DNA from: a bacterium | GTDB taxonomy: Bacteria; Bacteroidota; Ignavibacteria; SZUA-365 | Direction of reading: 5' to 3' | NCBI GenBank assembly: GCA_020444325.1 | Contig: JAHLLD010000004.1 | Coordinates: forward strand, 248,001-312,000 | DNA: 64,000 nt | Part shown: positions 26,945 through 36,155 of the stretch, piece after piece | Position numbering within the stretch: the stretch's first letter is position 1 | Layout of the letters: each line of letters begins with the position of its first letter | The notes under the pieces: model-generated | Seen by the model: the letters and a program-made list of their open reading frames with translations, nothing else | What the model was told of the DNA's origin: nothing | The model's database searches: none | Translations under genes and position numbers: made by a program

Positions 26945-27361
26945 GATGTTGCCTCCTCCTTCAGGTGCGCTGGTGATCTGCAGAATCTGTTCCATCTCCA
27001 TCAACAAGAACACCGCATCTTACGAATGGTTACGACCACGTTCAAGTGATCAAACATCCATCTCGATCATGTCCAGCCAATCCGTGGCGGCGTAGAGTCC
27101 CGTCAAGTTGATGTCCGGATGCCGGAGGGTGGACTGAAGCTCAGAGAGGGGGAGAGTGCGCTTCAGAGCAGTGCAGGGGAGAGTGCCTCCAGAAACGAAC
27201 GAGACCAGACGTTTCCATCTGGTCTCGTGATAATCTTTACTCAGAAAACGGTAGAAAAACGGTAAACTAAAGGCTGTTTCTGAGATTCTGTTGATTTTTT
27301 GAATGCCTGTAAGTGACAGTAGATGTTTGTGTTACAGCATATCAAGTGCGCCTTTTAGACC
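26945..27361. other. Spacer between glnA and the YCF48-like gene
   Basis: 417 bases, no gene. It contains the inverted repeat GAGACCAGA (27201-27209) / TCTGGTCTC (27218-27226). On the minus strand this lies about 135 bases beyond the glnA stop and is followed by a moderately T-rich stretch, so it may end the glnA transcript. Nothing else was recognised. Confidence 0.5.
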
Positions 27362-28732
27362 TTACCGATGAAAATACATTTTGTACTCGAACGGGTGCGG
27401 CATGGTTGAGATGGCGTGGACTTCCTCGCGCTTGGTTTTGAGCCACTGGCTGATGAGGGAGGCGGGGAAGACGCCGTCGCGCTGCAGGAAGTCGTTGTCG
27501 GCTTCGAGGGCGTCGAGGGCTTCGGCCAGGTTGCGGGGGAGGAAGTGCAGGTCTTTGGCGTCAAAGACGTTTTCGTCGTAGGGACCGAAGCCTTCCTTGC
27601 GGGGATCGATTTTGTTGACGATGCCGTCGATGCCGGCCATGAGCATGGCGGCCAGCATGAGGTAAGGGTTGGCGGTGGCGTCGGAGGGACGGTATTCCAG
27701 CCGCGTTTCCTGCTCGTCATAAACATATCGCGGGATTCGCACGCAGCTCGAGCGGTTCGCCTGGCTGTAGGTCAGCGCGACAGGGGCTTCGAAACCCGGC
27801 ACGAGGCGCTTGAAGCTGTTGGTGCTCGGATTGGTGAAGGCTGCGAGTGCAGGGGCATGTTTGAGCAGTCCGCCGATGTAGTACAATCCCAGCTCGCCGA
27901 AGTTGGCGTACTGACCTTTCTCAAAGAAGATGTTCTGTCCACCCTTCGTCAGGTACTGGTGCACATGCAGTCCGCTGCCCGCCTGCTGATACATGGGCTT
28001 GGGCATGAAGGTGACTTCGAGTCCCTGCTCGTCAGCCTGGCTGAAGAGTATGTACTTCGCCAGCATGATGCTGTCTGCAGTTTGCAGCAGCGGCTGGAAC
28101 AGCATCTCGATTTCCTGCTGTCCGCGCTCGCCGACTTCATGATGATGATACTTGATGGGAATGCCAGCCTGCTCGAGCAGTCGGCAGCTCTCGTCACGAT
28201 AGTCGTCGTAGAGGTCGAAGGGACTGCACGCGTGATAGGCGTTCTGGAAAAACTCTTCCTCATGATCGACCTTGTAGTAGGAGGCCGAAGTACGCGTGTC
28301 GAATTCGACGTTGGAAAAGATGTAGTACTCGAGTTCGGGACCCCAGTGCGTTTCGTCGGCGATGTCCAGCTTTCGCAGCAGCTCCTCAGCCTGACGCGCA
28401 ACCCAGCGCACGTCCTGCGGGAAACGCGAGCGCTGCTCGTCGGTCAGGTATACGTTGGTGAAGCAGGTGAGGGTGGGACGATCCCTGAACAGGTCGATCT
28501 GCACGGTGCTCAGATCGGGTTTCTGCACCATGTCGCTGCTTTCGACTTTCGCGAAGCCGAAGCTGGAGCCGTCGAAGCCGACTCCCTGCGTCATCAGCTT
28601 GTCAATGGTATTCTCACGCACCGGAAGGGTGATGTGATGCAGGCGGCCTACAAGATCAAGGGTCTTGAGGTCGATGAATTCAATGTGATGCTCTTTGATG
28701 AGATCCTGTACGCGTTTGATGTCTTCAGTCAT
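27362..28732 (-). CDS. glnA: Glutamine synthetase, type I
   Basis: 456 residues from the ATG at 28732 (GGAGCG upstream). The N-terminal beta-grasp has 'IEFIDLKTLDLVGRLHHITLPV'. The catalytic domain has 'GVGFDGSSFGFA', 'WGPELEYYIF', 'HHHEVGERGQQEIEM' (metal-binding Glu and His), 'FMPKPMYQQAGSGLHVHQYL', 'NPSTNSFKRLVPGFEAPV' and 'RIEYRPSDATANPYL'-like residues. It joins ammonia to glutamate with ATP, in a cytoplasmic dodecamer. The adenylylation loop Tyr expected in enteric GlnA was not identified, so control by adenylylation is uncertain. Promoter at 28791-28821. Confidence 0.95.
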   Translation of the reverse strand: MTEDIKRVQDLIKEHHIEFIDLKTLDLVGRLHHITLPVRENTIDKLMTQGVGFDGSSFGFAKVESSDMVQKPDLSTVQIDLFRDRPTLTCFTNVYLTDEQRSRFPQDVRWVARQAEELLRKLDIADETHWGPELEYYIFSNVEFDTRTSASYYKVDHEEEFFQNAYHACSPFDLYDDYRDESCRLLEQAGIPIKYHHHEVGERGQQEIEMLFQPLLQTADSIMLAKYILFSQADEQGLEVTFMPKPMYQQAGSGLHVHQYLTKGGQNIFFEKGQYANFGELGLYYIGGLLKHAPALAAFTNPSTNSFKRLVPGFEAPVALTYSQANRSSCVRIPRYVYDEQETRLEYRPSDATANPYLMLAAMLMAGIDGIVNKIDPRKEGFGPYDENVFDAKDLHFLPRNLAEALDALEADNDFLQRDGVFPASLISQWLKTKREEVHAISTMPHPFEYKMYFHR

Positions 28733-28790
28733 GCACGCTCCGCTCTTCATATTGCAAAACAGCGTTCGGCCCGTTGCGGCCAAAGGGATA

Positions 28791-28821
28791 TTAAACTACG
28801 CAATAGAAGGTTGATTCCCAA
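28791..28821 (-). promoter_or_regulatory. Candidate glnA promoter
   Basis: Minus strand TTG (28819-28821), 20 bases, TAGTTTAA (28791-28798), matching the first six positions of TAnnTTTG. It lies 59 bases before the start codon. No nitrogen-regulator site was recognised. Confidence 0.45.
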
Positions 28822-28841
28822 GCCCGGGAGGGGAAATGCGA

Positions 28842-28865
28842 ACGCCCGTCGCGAGGGACGGGCGT
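28842..28865 (-). terminator. Inverted repeat after the aminopeptidase gene
   Basis: ACGCCCGTC (28842-28850), 6-base loop, GACGGGCGT (28857-28865). Only a weak T tract follows on the minus strand, so it is a possible terminator of the aminopeptidase transcript. Confidence 0.4.
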
Positions 28866-28896
28866 CGGCGAAAGGAGTTATCGGGACTGTGAGAAA

Positions 28897-28954
28897 TGCG
28901 TGAGTACCTGCGAGAGCTGCGTGAGTGCCTGGGAGAGCTGCGTGAGTGCTTGGG
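28897..28954. repeat. 21-bp tandem repeat, 2.8 copies
   Basis: Units of TGCGTGAGTRCCTGSGAGAGC start at 28897, 28918 and 28939, directly beyond the aminopeptidase stop. In one minus-strand frame they would read as heptads ALTQLSQ, but no start or ribosome site supports translation. Confidence 0.6.
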
Positions 28955-28957
28955 CGG

Positions 28958-30106
28958 TTACACGACCCATGCACCGTCACGCATGATGACTTCCTCGCGT
29001 CCGTCAGGATAGTACAGACGCACCTCGCGGGCAACGATATCCGGCTGCAGGGAATCGACGTACACGCGGTCGATGTGCACGACTTTCTTCGGGTCGTTGA
29101 AGGATTTCGGGGAAATGATACCGCCGAAATGCTCGCTGCGTCCAAACGCCACGTGCATGCCCAGCTTCTCGTCCATCAGCAGACTACCCACGGCCGTGCA
29201 ACCGAAATCCGCCAGAACGCCATGCCCGAGTTCCGCGATGTTGCCGTATGCCGGCTCGTCCGCGAGATAGGCTTTTTCCTTTTCGCTGGCTTCGCCTTCG
29301 GTGAGAATCTCGATGGCGCGGTTTTCCACAACTTTGTACACGACGATTTCATCGCCGAACTGCACGGGGATTTCTCCGTTCGTACCGCTCTTATCTCCGT
29401 CGATTTCACCCTCGTACGGTACGATATAGGTTTCGCCGGAGGGAAGGTTGCCGACGATCTTGTCGTCGTGGAACATGCCCGAACTGGGGGTCGCCGTACG
29501 GTGCCGGAGGTCACAGTCCAGCACATATTCCTTCCCGCGTGCATCGAAGGTGATCGTTTCGCGCACGGCCTCGTCGAGCCGATTCTTGATGCTCATGATG
29601 CGCTCATGCACCTTCCCGTAATCGAGACTGAGTGCCGGCAGCATTTCAAGGATGAAGCCCGGCATCGTAGTGCCACGGAAGTCATACTGCTTCGCCAGCA
29701 TCTTGCACGGAGCGGTAGCGGAAAATTCCGTCGGCGCGATAATGAGATCCGTTTCCGTCATCACATCCGCCAGGGGTACCGCCATCCCGTCTTTCGTGAG
29801 CTCGGCAGCAGTCAGATCGCCCGGATTGCCACCCCAGTGGTACAGCGTGTCCGGCAGATCGTTGTTGTTGCTCCCCACATTGGGATAGTAGTAAATCTCG
29901 AGGCGTTCGAGTCCGAGGTCATGCTTGAATGCGATCGAACGCATCCACCAGTTGTACGCCATCACGCGGCGATCACGCCACTGCGTATGATCCGGCACGT
30001 CGTCGTCCGGCACATCCACGATAATCGTCATCACCTTGTCGCTCTCGCGCGGTTTGAACACGGTGAGGAATAGCTGTTTCAGTTCTTCAGTGGAAAGCTC
30101 TTTCAT
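28958..30106 (-). CDS. M29-like metallo-aminopeptidase (thermophilic aminopeptidase family)
   Basis: 382 residues from the ATG at 30106; the frame extends 21 codons further but without a better start, and no strong Shine-Dalgarno site is present. The C-terminal half carries the M29 pattern: 'GNLPSGETYIVPYEGEIDG' (first metal Glu), 'AELGHGVLADFGCTAVGSLLMDEKLGMHVAFGRSEHFGG' (DEK, then H-x-A-x-G with His ligand). The N-terminal half is an alpha/beta domain ('DLIIAPTEFSATAP'). Members remove N-terminal residues from peptides in the cytoplasm with a two-metal centre. The family is divergent here, so substrate preference is open. Transcribed alone. Confidence 0.75.
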   Translation of the reverse strand: MKELSTEELKQLFLTVFKPRESDKVMTIIVDVPDDDVPDHTQWRDRRVMAYNWWMRSIAFKHDLGLERLEIYYYPNVGSNNNDLPDTLYHWGGNPGDLTAAELTKDGMAVPLADVMTETDLIIAPTEFSATAPCKMLAKQYDFRGTTMPGFILEMLPALSLDYGKVHERIMSIKNRLDEAVRETITFDARGKEYVLDCDLRHRTATPSSGMFHDDKIVGNLPSGETYIVPYEGEIDGDKSGTNGEIPVQFGDEIVVYKVVENRAIEILTEGEASEKEKAYLADEPAYGNIAELGHGVLADFGCTAVGSLLMDEKLGMHVAFGRSEHFGGIISPKSFNDPKKVVHIDRVYVDSLQPDIVAREVRLYYPDGREEVIMRDGAWVV

Positions 30107-30189
30107 GACGCTGCCATAATCAGTTGTGGAACATGCTCCAGAAACAGAAAGATGCGAGAATAAGCGCAAATCTCAAAAGAATATCGATT

Positions 30190-30300
30190 GAGCTCCACCG
30201 CGTCGAGGGCGGGACACGCGCGCCGCAGGCGCACTCGCGCGCCGCAGGTGCTCCCGCGTCACTCCGCGAAGCGGAGGGACGCCCGCCTCCAGCACTGCCG
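30190..30300. repeat. GC-rich palindrome cluster
   Basis: Between the aminopeptidase and the outer-membrane gene: two direct 'CGCGCGCCGCAGG' units and a palindrome CTCCGC-GAA-GCGGAG (30262-30276) with outer GTC/GAC. Same style as the arrays at 34812, 37105 and 39632. Confidence 0.5.
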
Positions 30301-30314
30301 GACTCAGTCGCTTG

Positions 30315-33300
30315 CTAGAAAAACGCCTTCACCTCCGCTCGTGCTATGTGAATCGTATCGCGATCTCCCTCGGCGCGGCCGAGATAGGAGAGGGTGGCCT
30401 GCATGAACTCGGTGAGACGGTAGTCGAAGTTGATGCGCCATATCCAGCTCTGTCCCTCCACACGTCCATCAGTCAGTTCGAAAGGTACACGATCGACTTC
30501 AGTGTCGAAGGTGACGGTGCTGCGTTCGAGTTCTGCACGCAGGCGTCCCGGACCCTCGAAGCTTGCGATTGACCGGAGGGTGAGGGACGTGATATCGGCC
30601 TGCACCGGGGTATCGGGATAGCTGTCCGTCGCCGTCTTGCTGTCGAGCACGAAGCCGATTTCAAGCGCGTTCCAGGGACGATAGGAAAGATCAACCACGA
30701 TGTTCGAGGAAACGATATCCCGCGCCCTGCTGCTGTATGCCGTCGCCAGCACTTCATCATCGAGGAAAATGACATCCGTCTGCAGTCCGATTTCCCGCAC
30801 GAGCTGCGTCTTGACTCGCAGCGACCGCTCCCGCTTGTAGCTGCGTTCGCTCGCAAGTGCATATTGACTGAAGCCCAGACGCTCGTCAAAACGCAGGCGC
30901 ACCGAGAAATCCTGCTCTCTCTCGAACAGGAAAAAATCCTGACGAAAGTTCTGGAAGCCCCTGATTGTGGTCGAATCGCTGAGAAAGCGGGAAAGACGGA
31001 GAAGGTAGATGTCGGAGGTATTGCTCGACTCACTTTTCTCATCAATGCGCACGAAGGATTCCGTGGAAAGTGACTTCAGCACATTTTTCCACCATGCCGG
31101 GGACCCGCCCCGCAGCATGCGCTCGGGACGCAGTCGCAGACGCAGACTGCTGCGCAGATCGATAACGGGGAACAGTTCATCCGTCGGCAGCGTGAGTAAT
31201 ACGTAGTCTCCTTCATACCGCGTGAGTTCGAACTCTTCTTCATCCTGCACGCCGTTTTCGTTCAGATCTCCGAGATACTCATAGTTGCCATGACCGTAAG
31301 GGACGTTCAGGAAGACGCGCTGCAGACGGGATGTGCGTTCTGTGGAGACTTCATACAACAGATCGGTCTGCACGCCGCCGTTGAAGGGAGACCAGCGGGT
31401 CTGCGATCGCGTAAGAATCGTCTGCAGGTCGGTGTTGCCGCGGGACTGAAAGGCTTCGCTGTACTGCCGGTCGCGAATCGTCACGCTGATCTCGGAACTG
31501 AGGCTGTGCCAGGGACGCAGCTGCCAGCCATACTGCTGCAGGATATCGGTGGATTGCTGCTGCAGCTGACCCGCGAGAGGAACTTCCTCAATGCGCACAC
31601 CGATGTCTGCGGAAAATGTCATAATCCAGATGGAAGGGAAGACGATGCCGGGACGCACATCGACAAAGCTCAGGCTCTCGAGCCGCAGGGTATCGTTCGC
31701 GCCACCACGGGAATCGCGGTATTCCTGTTCGACACGCAATCGGGGAGTGAATAAACCTGCCTCGTAATATGCTGTTCCGAGCTGTCGCAGCCAGCTGCCG
31801 CGGATATCTGATTGTCCGTCATCACTGTCGATGTATTCAATCGTATAGTCAAGCGTCGGGAGTGCACTGTCTCCCTCCGCAGGTGTCACGGCGATGCCGC
31901 CGTCGAGGCGAAGGCTGGAGAAATCGCCGCGATTGATACCGCCCGCTCCTGCCGCGACACGCGTATGCTTCCATGGGTGCCAGGCCGCGCGTCCCTCGGT
32001 GATGCGCTCGCGTGCGACCGTGGGACTACTGATATCCCATTTCCGGTTGAACTCGATGTCGTTGATGCGGTCGATCGGCTGGAAACGCGCGTCCACATCC
32101 CGGTAATGCAGCGAGAGGTCGAACTCTCCGAAACGCCGGGTCTTTGGTTTCCATCCCGCCATGAGGTTGAATGCGGCACCGCTGTTGTCTTCGTCGTCGA
32201 GATCGGAAATGCGGTTGCGATCGAGGGAGCTGATTCCCACTTCGCCCTCAAGCTGAAGGTTGTCGGTGGGACGTGCGGCGAGTCGGAGATCCAGCAGCTG
32301 ATGCAGCCGTGGGAGTGGAAGAAGGCGGCGGGGCGCGTAATCCCCGTTTCCAATCCCGGCGAAAACGAAGGTGCCGACCGTCTGCCTGCGGTAATCACCC
32401 TGTCCCTGTCCCACGAAAGAAAAAGACAGCGCATACGTCGCACTGTCCGTCCCGGGCGCATAGCGGTAGAACACATACGGAGCGCTGTTGATCGTGGTAT
32501 CAATGCGCATATACACACCCGCACCTGTGCCACGCGAGGTGTCATATCCCACATACACCACACCGCTGCGGGAAGCCGACTGCGCATCGTCCCCGGCACC
32601 GGCGATGATGGCGCGATCCTCATCAGTGAAGTCCAGATCGATCGGAGCGTTCTCATCATCGGCCTCGCGGATGTAGCGTGCCCCCACAATCAGCCTGTCG
32701 TCGAGCAGTCCCGCTTCAACATCAGCGGTGAGCATGCTGCGAACGTATTCACGTTCCGCATATTCATAGTCCACCGTGATGCGCGAATAGCTGGTGACCA
32801 GACGATTGGGCGTAAACGTGATTTCCCCGTTGGCATACTCAATCACATAGTCGTTGCGTTCGCCGCGCGTCATGAGCACGCCGTCGATGTATACATGTTC
32901 CGTTCCCGCGAGCACGAGTATGGGCTGTTCCCCGTTGCGTCCCGTCAGCCGATACGGCCCCTGCACACCGTCCACACCGTTGAACTGCATGCTGTGATAG
33001 GTGCCGTTGAGCGAAGCGTAGGAAACAGCCGCGCGCGTGCTTCCGGAGGAGGCTTCACCGAGAACGCCCGAGAGTTTGCGGCTGTAGCGTCCGAACTCCG
33101 TGTTGGAATAGGTGAGAGGGAAATCGCCGAGCGTGGCGGACATCCCCTTGCCCGCGATGTTGATGTAGACGCGGTCGAGTTCCTGTATCGTACGTGTGTT
33201 GCCTTCGGGTTGAATAGGGGTGTTCTCATCCGTCAGCGCACCCGTCACGGTGATATCCTCCGTCAGTTTCCCTGCGAGCTGCAGGCGGAAGCCGCTGTTG

Positions 33301-33800
33301 ATGCTCAGATCGCGATTGCTTCCCACCGTGAATCCCCTGCCAATGTAACCGCTTTTCTGCAGCTCGGAGCCGAAAATACTTTCCATGTTCAGGGGCTGGG
33401 ATGGAGCAGCCACCTGTATTGATCCCTTACTGGTGCTGTCGTAGCGCCGGGTGAGGGTGCGCAGGCGGTACTCGAGTGGCATCTGGAGGGGAAGGGCATT
33501 ATACCGCGCTGCAAAACGCAGCTCGGTACTGTCAGGAAACCCAAGGGAAGGGAGAATGATGCGTCCCGCGGGACCATCAATCTCTGCAATGTCACTGAGG
33601 TCCCTGAAAGACGGAGAAAGCAGCTGGAGCGAGAAATCCCGCTTCTGCACGAAGCCATGAGGAAGCTGCAGGGTGTCGCCTTCGAAAATGGCGAGTGTAT
33701 CGCGATGCACGATCCATGCGGGATTCGCGTCCTGCGCATGCAGTGTAATCCCGGTGAGGGAAAATAGAATCGCGATGAGAGCTGTGAAGCGGACTGTCAC
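30315..33800 (-). CDS. Large outer-membrane beta-barrel protein, function unknown
   Basis: 1161 residues, signal peptide MTVRFTALIAILFSLTGITLHAQ, and a C-terminal Phe typical of outer-membrane barrels. About 20-140: an Ig-like periplasmic part. About 150-280: 'SNRDLSINSGFRLQLAGKLTEDITVTGALTDENTPIQPEG' followed by 'LDRVYINIAGKGMSATLGDFPLTY', a motif I associate with a family of large proteins in Ignavibacteria-like bacteria. 300-370: a domain with 'VYIDGVLMTRGERNDYVIEYANGEITF'. From 400 to the end, many amphipathic strands and acidic turns ('YLGDLNENGVQDEEEFELTRYEGDYVLL'). Size and style recall surface-assembly or transport barrels such as the type IX pore SprA, but it is half the length of SprA and I do not claim identity. 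Promoter at 33833-33862. Confidence 0.75.
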   Translation of the reverse strand: MTVRFTALIAILFSLTGITLHAQDANPAWIVHRDTLAIFEGDTLQLPHGFVQKRDFSLQLLSPSFRDLSDIAEIDGPAGRIILPSLGFPDSTELRFAARYNALPLQMPLEYRLRTLTRRYDSTSKGSIQVAAPSQPLNMESIFGSELQKSGYIGRGFTVGSNRDLSINSGFRLQLAGKLTEDITVTGALTDENTPIQPEGNTRTIQELDRVYINIAGKGMSATLGDFPLTYSNTEFGRYSRKLSGVLGEASSGSTRAAVSYASLNGTYHSMQFNGVDGVQGPYRLTGRNGEQPILVLAGTEHVYIDGVLMTRGERNDYVIEYANGEITFTPNRLVTSYSRITVDYEYAEREYVRSMLTADVEAGLLDDRLIVGARYIREADDENAPIDLDFTDEDRAIIAGAGDDAQSASRSGVVYVGYDTSRGTGAGVYMRIDTTINSAPYVFYRYAPGTDSATYALSFSFVGQGQGDYRRQTVGTFVFAGIGNGDYAPRRLLPLPRLHQLLDLRLAARPTDNLQLEGEVGISSLDRNRISDLDDEDNSGAAFNLMAGWKPKTRRFGEFDLSLHYRDVDARFQPIDRINDIEFNRKWDISSPTVARERITEGRAAWHPWKHTRVAAGAGGINRGDFSSLRLDGGIAVTPAEGDSALPTLDYTIEYIDSDDGQSDIRGSWLRQLGTAYYEAGLFTPRLRVEQEYRDSRGGANDTLRLESLSFVDVRPGIVFPSIWIMTFSADIGVRIEEVPLAGQLQQQSTDILQQYGWQLRPWHSLSSEISVTIRDRQYSEAFQSRGNTDLQTILTRSQTRWSPFNGGVQTDLLYEVSTERTSRLQRVFLNVPYGHGNYEYLGDLNENGVQDEEEFELTRYEGDYVLLTLPTDELFPVIDLRSSLRLRLRPERMLRGGSPAWWKNVLKSLSTESFVRIDEKSESSNTSDIYLLRLSRFLSDSTTIRGFQNFRQDFFLFEREQDFSVRLRFDERLGFSQYALASERSYKRERSLRVKTQLVREIGLQTDVIFLDDEVLATAYSSRARDIVSSNIVVDLSYRPWNALEIGFVLDSKTATDSYPDTPVQADITSLTLRSIASFEGPGRLRAELERSTVTFDTEVDRVPFELTDGRVEGQSWIWRINFDYRLTEFMQATLSYLGRAEGDRDTIHIARAEVKAFF

Positions 33801-33832
33801 AGGGGACGTCTGGCCTGACTGTGGAAACAGGG

Positions 33833-33862
33833 CAAAATAGACGCGAGAGGAGGGAAAAGCAA
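33833..33862 (-). promoter_or_regulatory. Candidate promoter of the large outer-membrane gene
   Basis: Minus strand TTG (33860-33862), 20 bases, TATTTTG (33833-33839), 32 bases before the ATG. The core with flanks 'GTCTATTTTGC' matches the lon promoter. Confidence 0.5.
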
Positions 33863-33929
33863 TGAAATCAGGAGTGCCGTATTCTCCGCTTCCTTACAGC
33901 ACGCCTGCATACGGCTCTGCTGTGCGGGG

Positions 33930-34721
33930 TCAGGCTTCTTCTCTGCGCCAGCGATCGAGATGCTCGGTGATGAAGGCGACGATGGCTTCATGCTGTTCGC
34001 GTCCATTCCCCGTTATTTCCATCGGTGCGCCGAAGGTGAAATGAATGGTTTTGGATGGATCAATCGGACCGAATTCCTTCAACCTCTTGCCGTTGGCCCA
34101 GGCATCAGTTTTCAGCGCGACGGGCACAACGGGTACGCCCGCTTTCTTCGCGAGTTTTACGCCGAGCGTGTTGAACTGCGAAGGATCGAAGTTGACGGTG
34201 CGCGTGGTTTGAGGAAACAGCACAATGGAAATTCCCTCGGCAATTCTCTTTGCCCCTTCCTCGAGAACGGTAACGAGGTCCTGGCGTGGGTTGTCACGGC
34301 TGACCACGATGGGATTGCGGCTGCGCATGACATGGCGGAAGACCGGGTATTCCATCAGGCTGGGTTTGATCACGAAGGTGCAGGGACGCACCGGATTGAT
34401 CAGTCCGGGAAGAATCACCGTCTCCAGGGTACTCATGTGATTCCCGGCGAACACCACGGGTCCATCGAGCGCGCTGACATGCTCCATCCCCGTGATCTCG
34501 AAACGGCAACCACCACGCTCGAGTCCGTTAAAAATATCCAGGCTACTATTCCCCCAGCGGCGGGCATCGTACTTCCCGCGCTTCGCATAATGCGCACTGC
34601 TGAACACTACTCTGACAACATTTAAATACACCGCCAGCGTACTCGGCAGCACCGACGTCTTCGTATCCGCCGGTGTAGAGTAGCTGGGCATTTCCGCAAT
34701 TTTCGTATCGGGCGCTATCAT
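33930..34721 (-). CDS. PlsC-like lysophospholipid acyltransferase
   Basis: 263 residues from the ATG at 34721 (an in-frame ATG at 34688 is an alternative; neither has a strong ribosome site). The acyltransferase core has block I 'FAGNHMSTLET' (His-x4-Glu where most members have His-x4-Asp), block II 'SRDNPRQDL', block III 'ISIVLFPQTTRT' (FPEGTRS-like, with Gln for Glu) and block IV 'VPVVPVAL'. It should transfer an acyl chain to a lysophospholipid or related acceptor at the inner membrane. The two changed motif residues make substrate assignment insecure. No cotranscribed neighbour. Confidence 0.75.
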   Translation of the reverse strand: MIAPDTKIAEMPSYSTPADTKTSVLPSTLAVYLNVVRVVFSSAHYAKRGKYDARRWGNSSLDIFNGLERGGCRFEITGMEHVSALDGPVVFAGNHMSTLETVILPGLINPVRPCTFVIKPSLMEYPVFRHVMRSRNPIVVSRDNPRQDLVTVLEEGAKRIAEGISIVLFPQTTRTVNFDPSQFNTLGVKLAKKAGVPVVPVALKTDAWANGKRLKEFGPIDPSKTIHFTFGAPMEITGNGREQHEAIVAFITEHLDRWRREEA

Positions 34722-34811
34722 GGGAGGAAAATACCATTCTCGGTGGTTTGTACGCAATGTCCGTTGGCTTCCATCCCGGACGTTTGTTCTCTGCGTGAAT
34801 CCCGCTACGTC

Positions 34812-34891
34812 CCCGATTGCATCGGGTCCTGCGCGGGATGCGGGAGTCCCCGATTGCATCGGGGACGCAGGAGCCTCCGCCTGCAGCGGAG
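34812..34891. repeat. Palindrome cluster
   Basis: CCCGAT-TGC-ATCGGG (34812-34826), GTCCCCGAT-TGC-ATCGGGGAC (34846-34866) and CTCCGC-CTGCA-GCGGAG (34875-34891). The second word returns in altered form at 39948-39965. Confidence 0.6.
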
Positions 34892-34901
34892 TCGCGTGAA
34901 T

Positions 34902-34930
34902 AAAACGGCCCTCCCTGCAAAGGGAGGGCC
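34902..34930 (-). terminator. Terminator of the acyl-CoA dehydrogenase gene
   Basis: GGCCCTCCCT (34907-34916), 4-base loop, AGGGAGGGCC (34921-34930). On the minus strand GTTTTATT follows. Confidence 0.8.
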
Positions 34931-34961
34931 TCAAGCGGCGAAGCCTCAAGCGGCGAAGCCT

Positions 34962-36113
34962 CTACAGTACCGCCCAGAGTCCGTTGCGTTTGAGGACGTC
35001 GTGGGAGATGACGAGCTTCTGGATTTCGTTGGTGCCTTCGAAGATGCGGTTGATGCGGCTGTCGCGGTACATGCGCTCGACGGGCAGTTCACGCGAGTAG
35101 CCCATACCGCCGTGGATCTGCACGGCCATGTCGACCACCTTGTCGAGTCCTTCACTGCAGAGCAGTTTGACGGCTGCCGACTGCGTGGAGATTTTCTTTC
35201 CGGCGTCGTAATCGGCTGCGGTGCGGTACACAATGCTCTCCATCGCATAAGTGTAGGCCCACATTTCGGCCAGCATGAACTGCACGGCTTCGAAGTTGGC
35301 GATGGGGGAATCGAACTGCTTGCGTTCTTTCGCATAGCGGGCGGAAAGTTCAATCAGCTCTTTTGCGGCACCGACGCAGCAGGCACCGAGTCCGAGGCGT
35401 CCCGCATCCAGTGTTTTCATCGCGATCAGGAAGCCGCGGCCGTCGGAACCGATCAGATTCTTTCCAGGCACGCGCACATTGTTGAAGGTGATGGCATTCG
35501 TGGCGCTGCCGCGGATACCCATTTTCTTTTCCTTGGGACCGGCCTGATACCCTTCCCAGGCGGTTTCCACCGCGAATGCGGTGACACCGCGCTCGGTACG
35601 TGCGAACACGGAAACGACATCGGCGGTACCGCCATTGGTGATCCAGAGCTTCTCGCCGTTGAGAATCCAGTCGTCACCATCTTTCGTCGCGCGGGTGCGG
35701 ACGTTGAAGGAATCGGAACCGGCTGTCGCTTCCGTCAGTCCGAACGCGCCGAGATATTCGCCGGAGCAGAGTTTGGGCAGATATTTCTGCTTCAGCTCTT
35801 CGGTGCCGCCGAGGAAGATGGCATTGGTACCGATGGACATATGTGCACCAATCATGGTCGCAGTGGAGAGGCAGCCGCGCGCCATTTCTTCCTGCGCGAT
35901 GCAGTATCCGACTTCGCCGAAGCCGCCGCCGCCATACTCTTCCGGAAACACGGTTCCCATCAGTCCCACTTCGCCGATCTTCTTGACGAGATCCTTTGGA
36001 ATCTCTTCGTTCTCGTCAATGTCTCCGGCTATGGGTTTCACTTCCTCGTTGACAAACTCGCGCACCATGTCGCGGAGCATGTTCTGTTCTTCGGTGAATT
36101 GGAAAAGGTTCAT
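34962..36113 (-). CDS. Acyl-CoA dehydrogenase
   Basis: 383 residues, standard length. N-terminal helical domain to about 120; beta domain with 'FGLTEATAGSDSFNVRTRA' and 'WILNGEKLWITNGG' (FAD and substrate contacts); C-terminal helical domain with 'ERKQFDSPIANFEAVQFMLAEM', 'QIHGGMGYSRELPVERMYRDSRI' and 'IFEGTNEIQ', whose Glu is the catalytic base of short-chain enzymes. It oxidises acyl-CoA to enoyl-CoA in beta-oxidation or amino-acid breakdown, passing electrons to ETF. The SDR reductase gene lies 42 bases upstream on the same strand, so both may be one unit. Confidence 0.93.
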   Translation of the reverse strand: MNLFQFTEEQNMLRDMVREFVNEEVKPIAGDIDENEEIPKDLVKKIGEVGLMGTVFPEEYGGGGFGEVGYCIAQEEMARGCLSTATMIGAHMSIGTNAIFLGGTEELKQKYLPKLCSGEYLGAFGLTEATAGSDSFNVRTRATKDGDDWILNGEKLWITNGGTADVVSVFARTERGVTAFAVETAWEGYQAGPKEKKMGIRGSATNAITFNNVRVPGKNLIGSDGRGFLIAMKTLDAGRLGLGACCVGAAKELIELSARYAKERKQFDSPIANFEAVQFMLAEMWAYTYAMESIVYRTAADYDAGKKISTQSAAVKLLCSEGLDKVVDMAVQIHGGMGYSRELPVERMYRDSRINRIFEGTNEIQKLVISHDVLKRNGLWAVL

Positions 36114-36155
36114 ATGGTTGAGCAGTTAGTGGTGGGATAGTGTATATGGTTTGCG

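Noticed and set aside
27416..28903. 495-residue plus-strand frame opposite glnA
   Set aside because: Exact shadow of glutamine synthetase; the motif-rich minus strand is the real gene.
30315..33800. Assignment of the large outer-membrane protein as SprA/Sov
   Set aside because: It has beta-barrel character and similar style but about half the length of SprA and no decisive motif could be matched.
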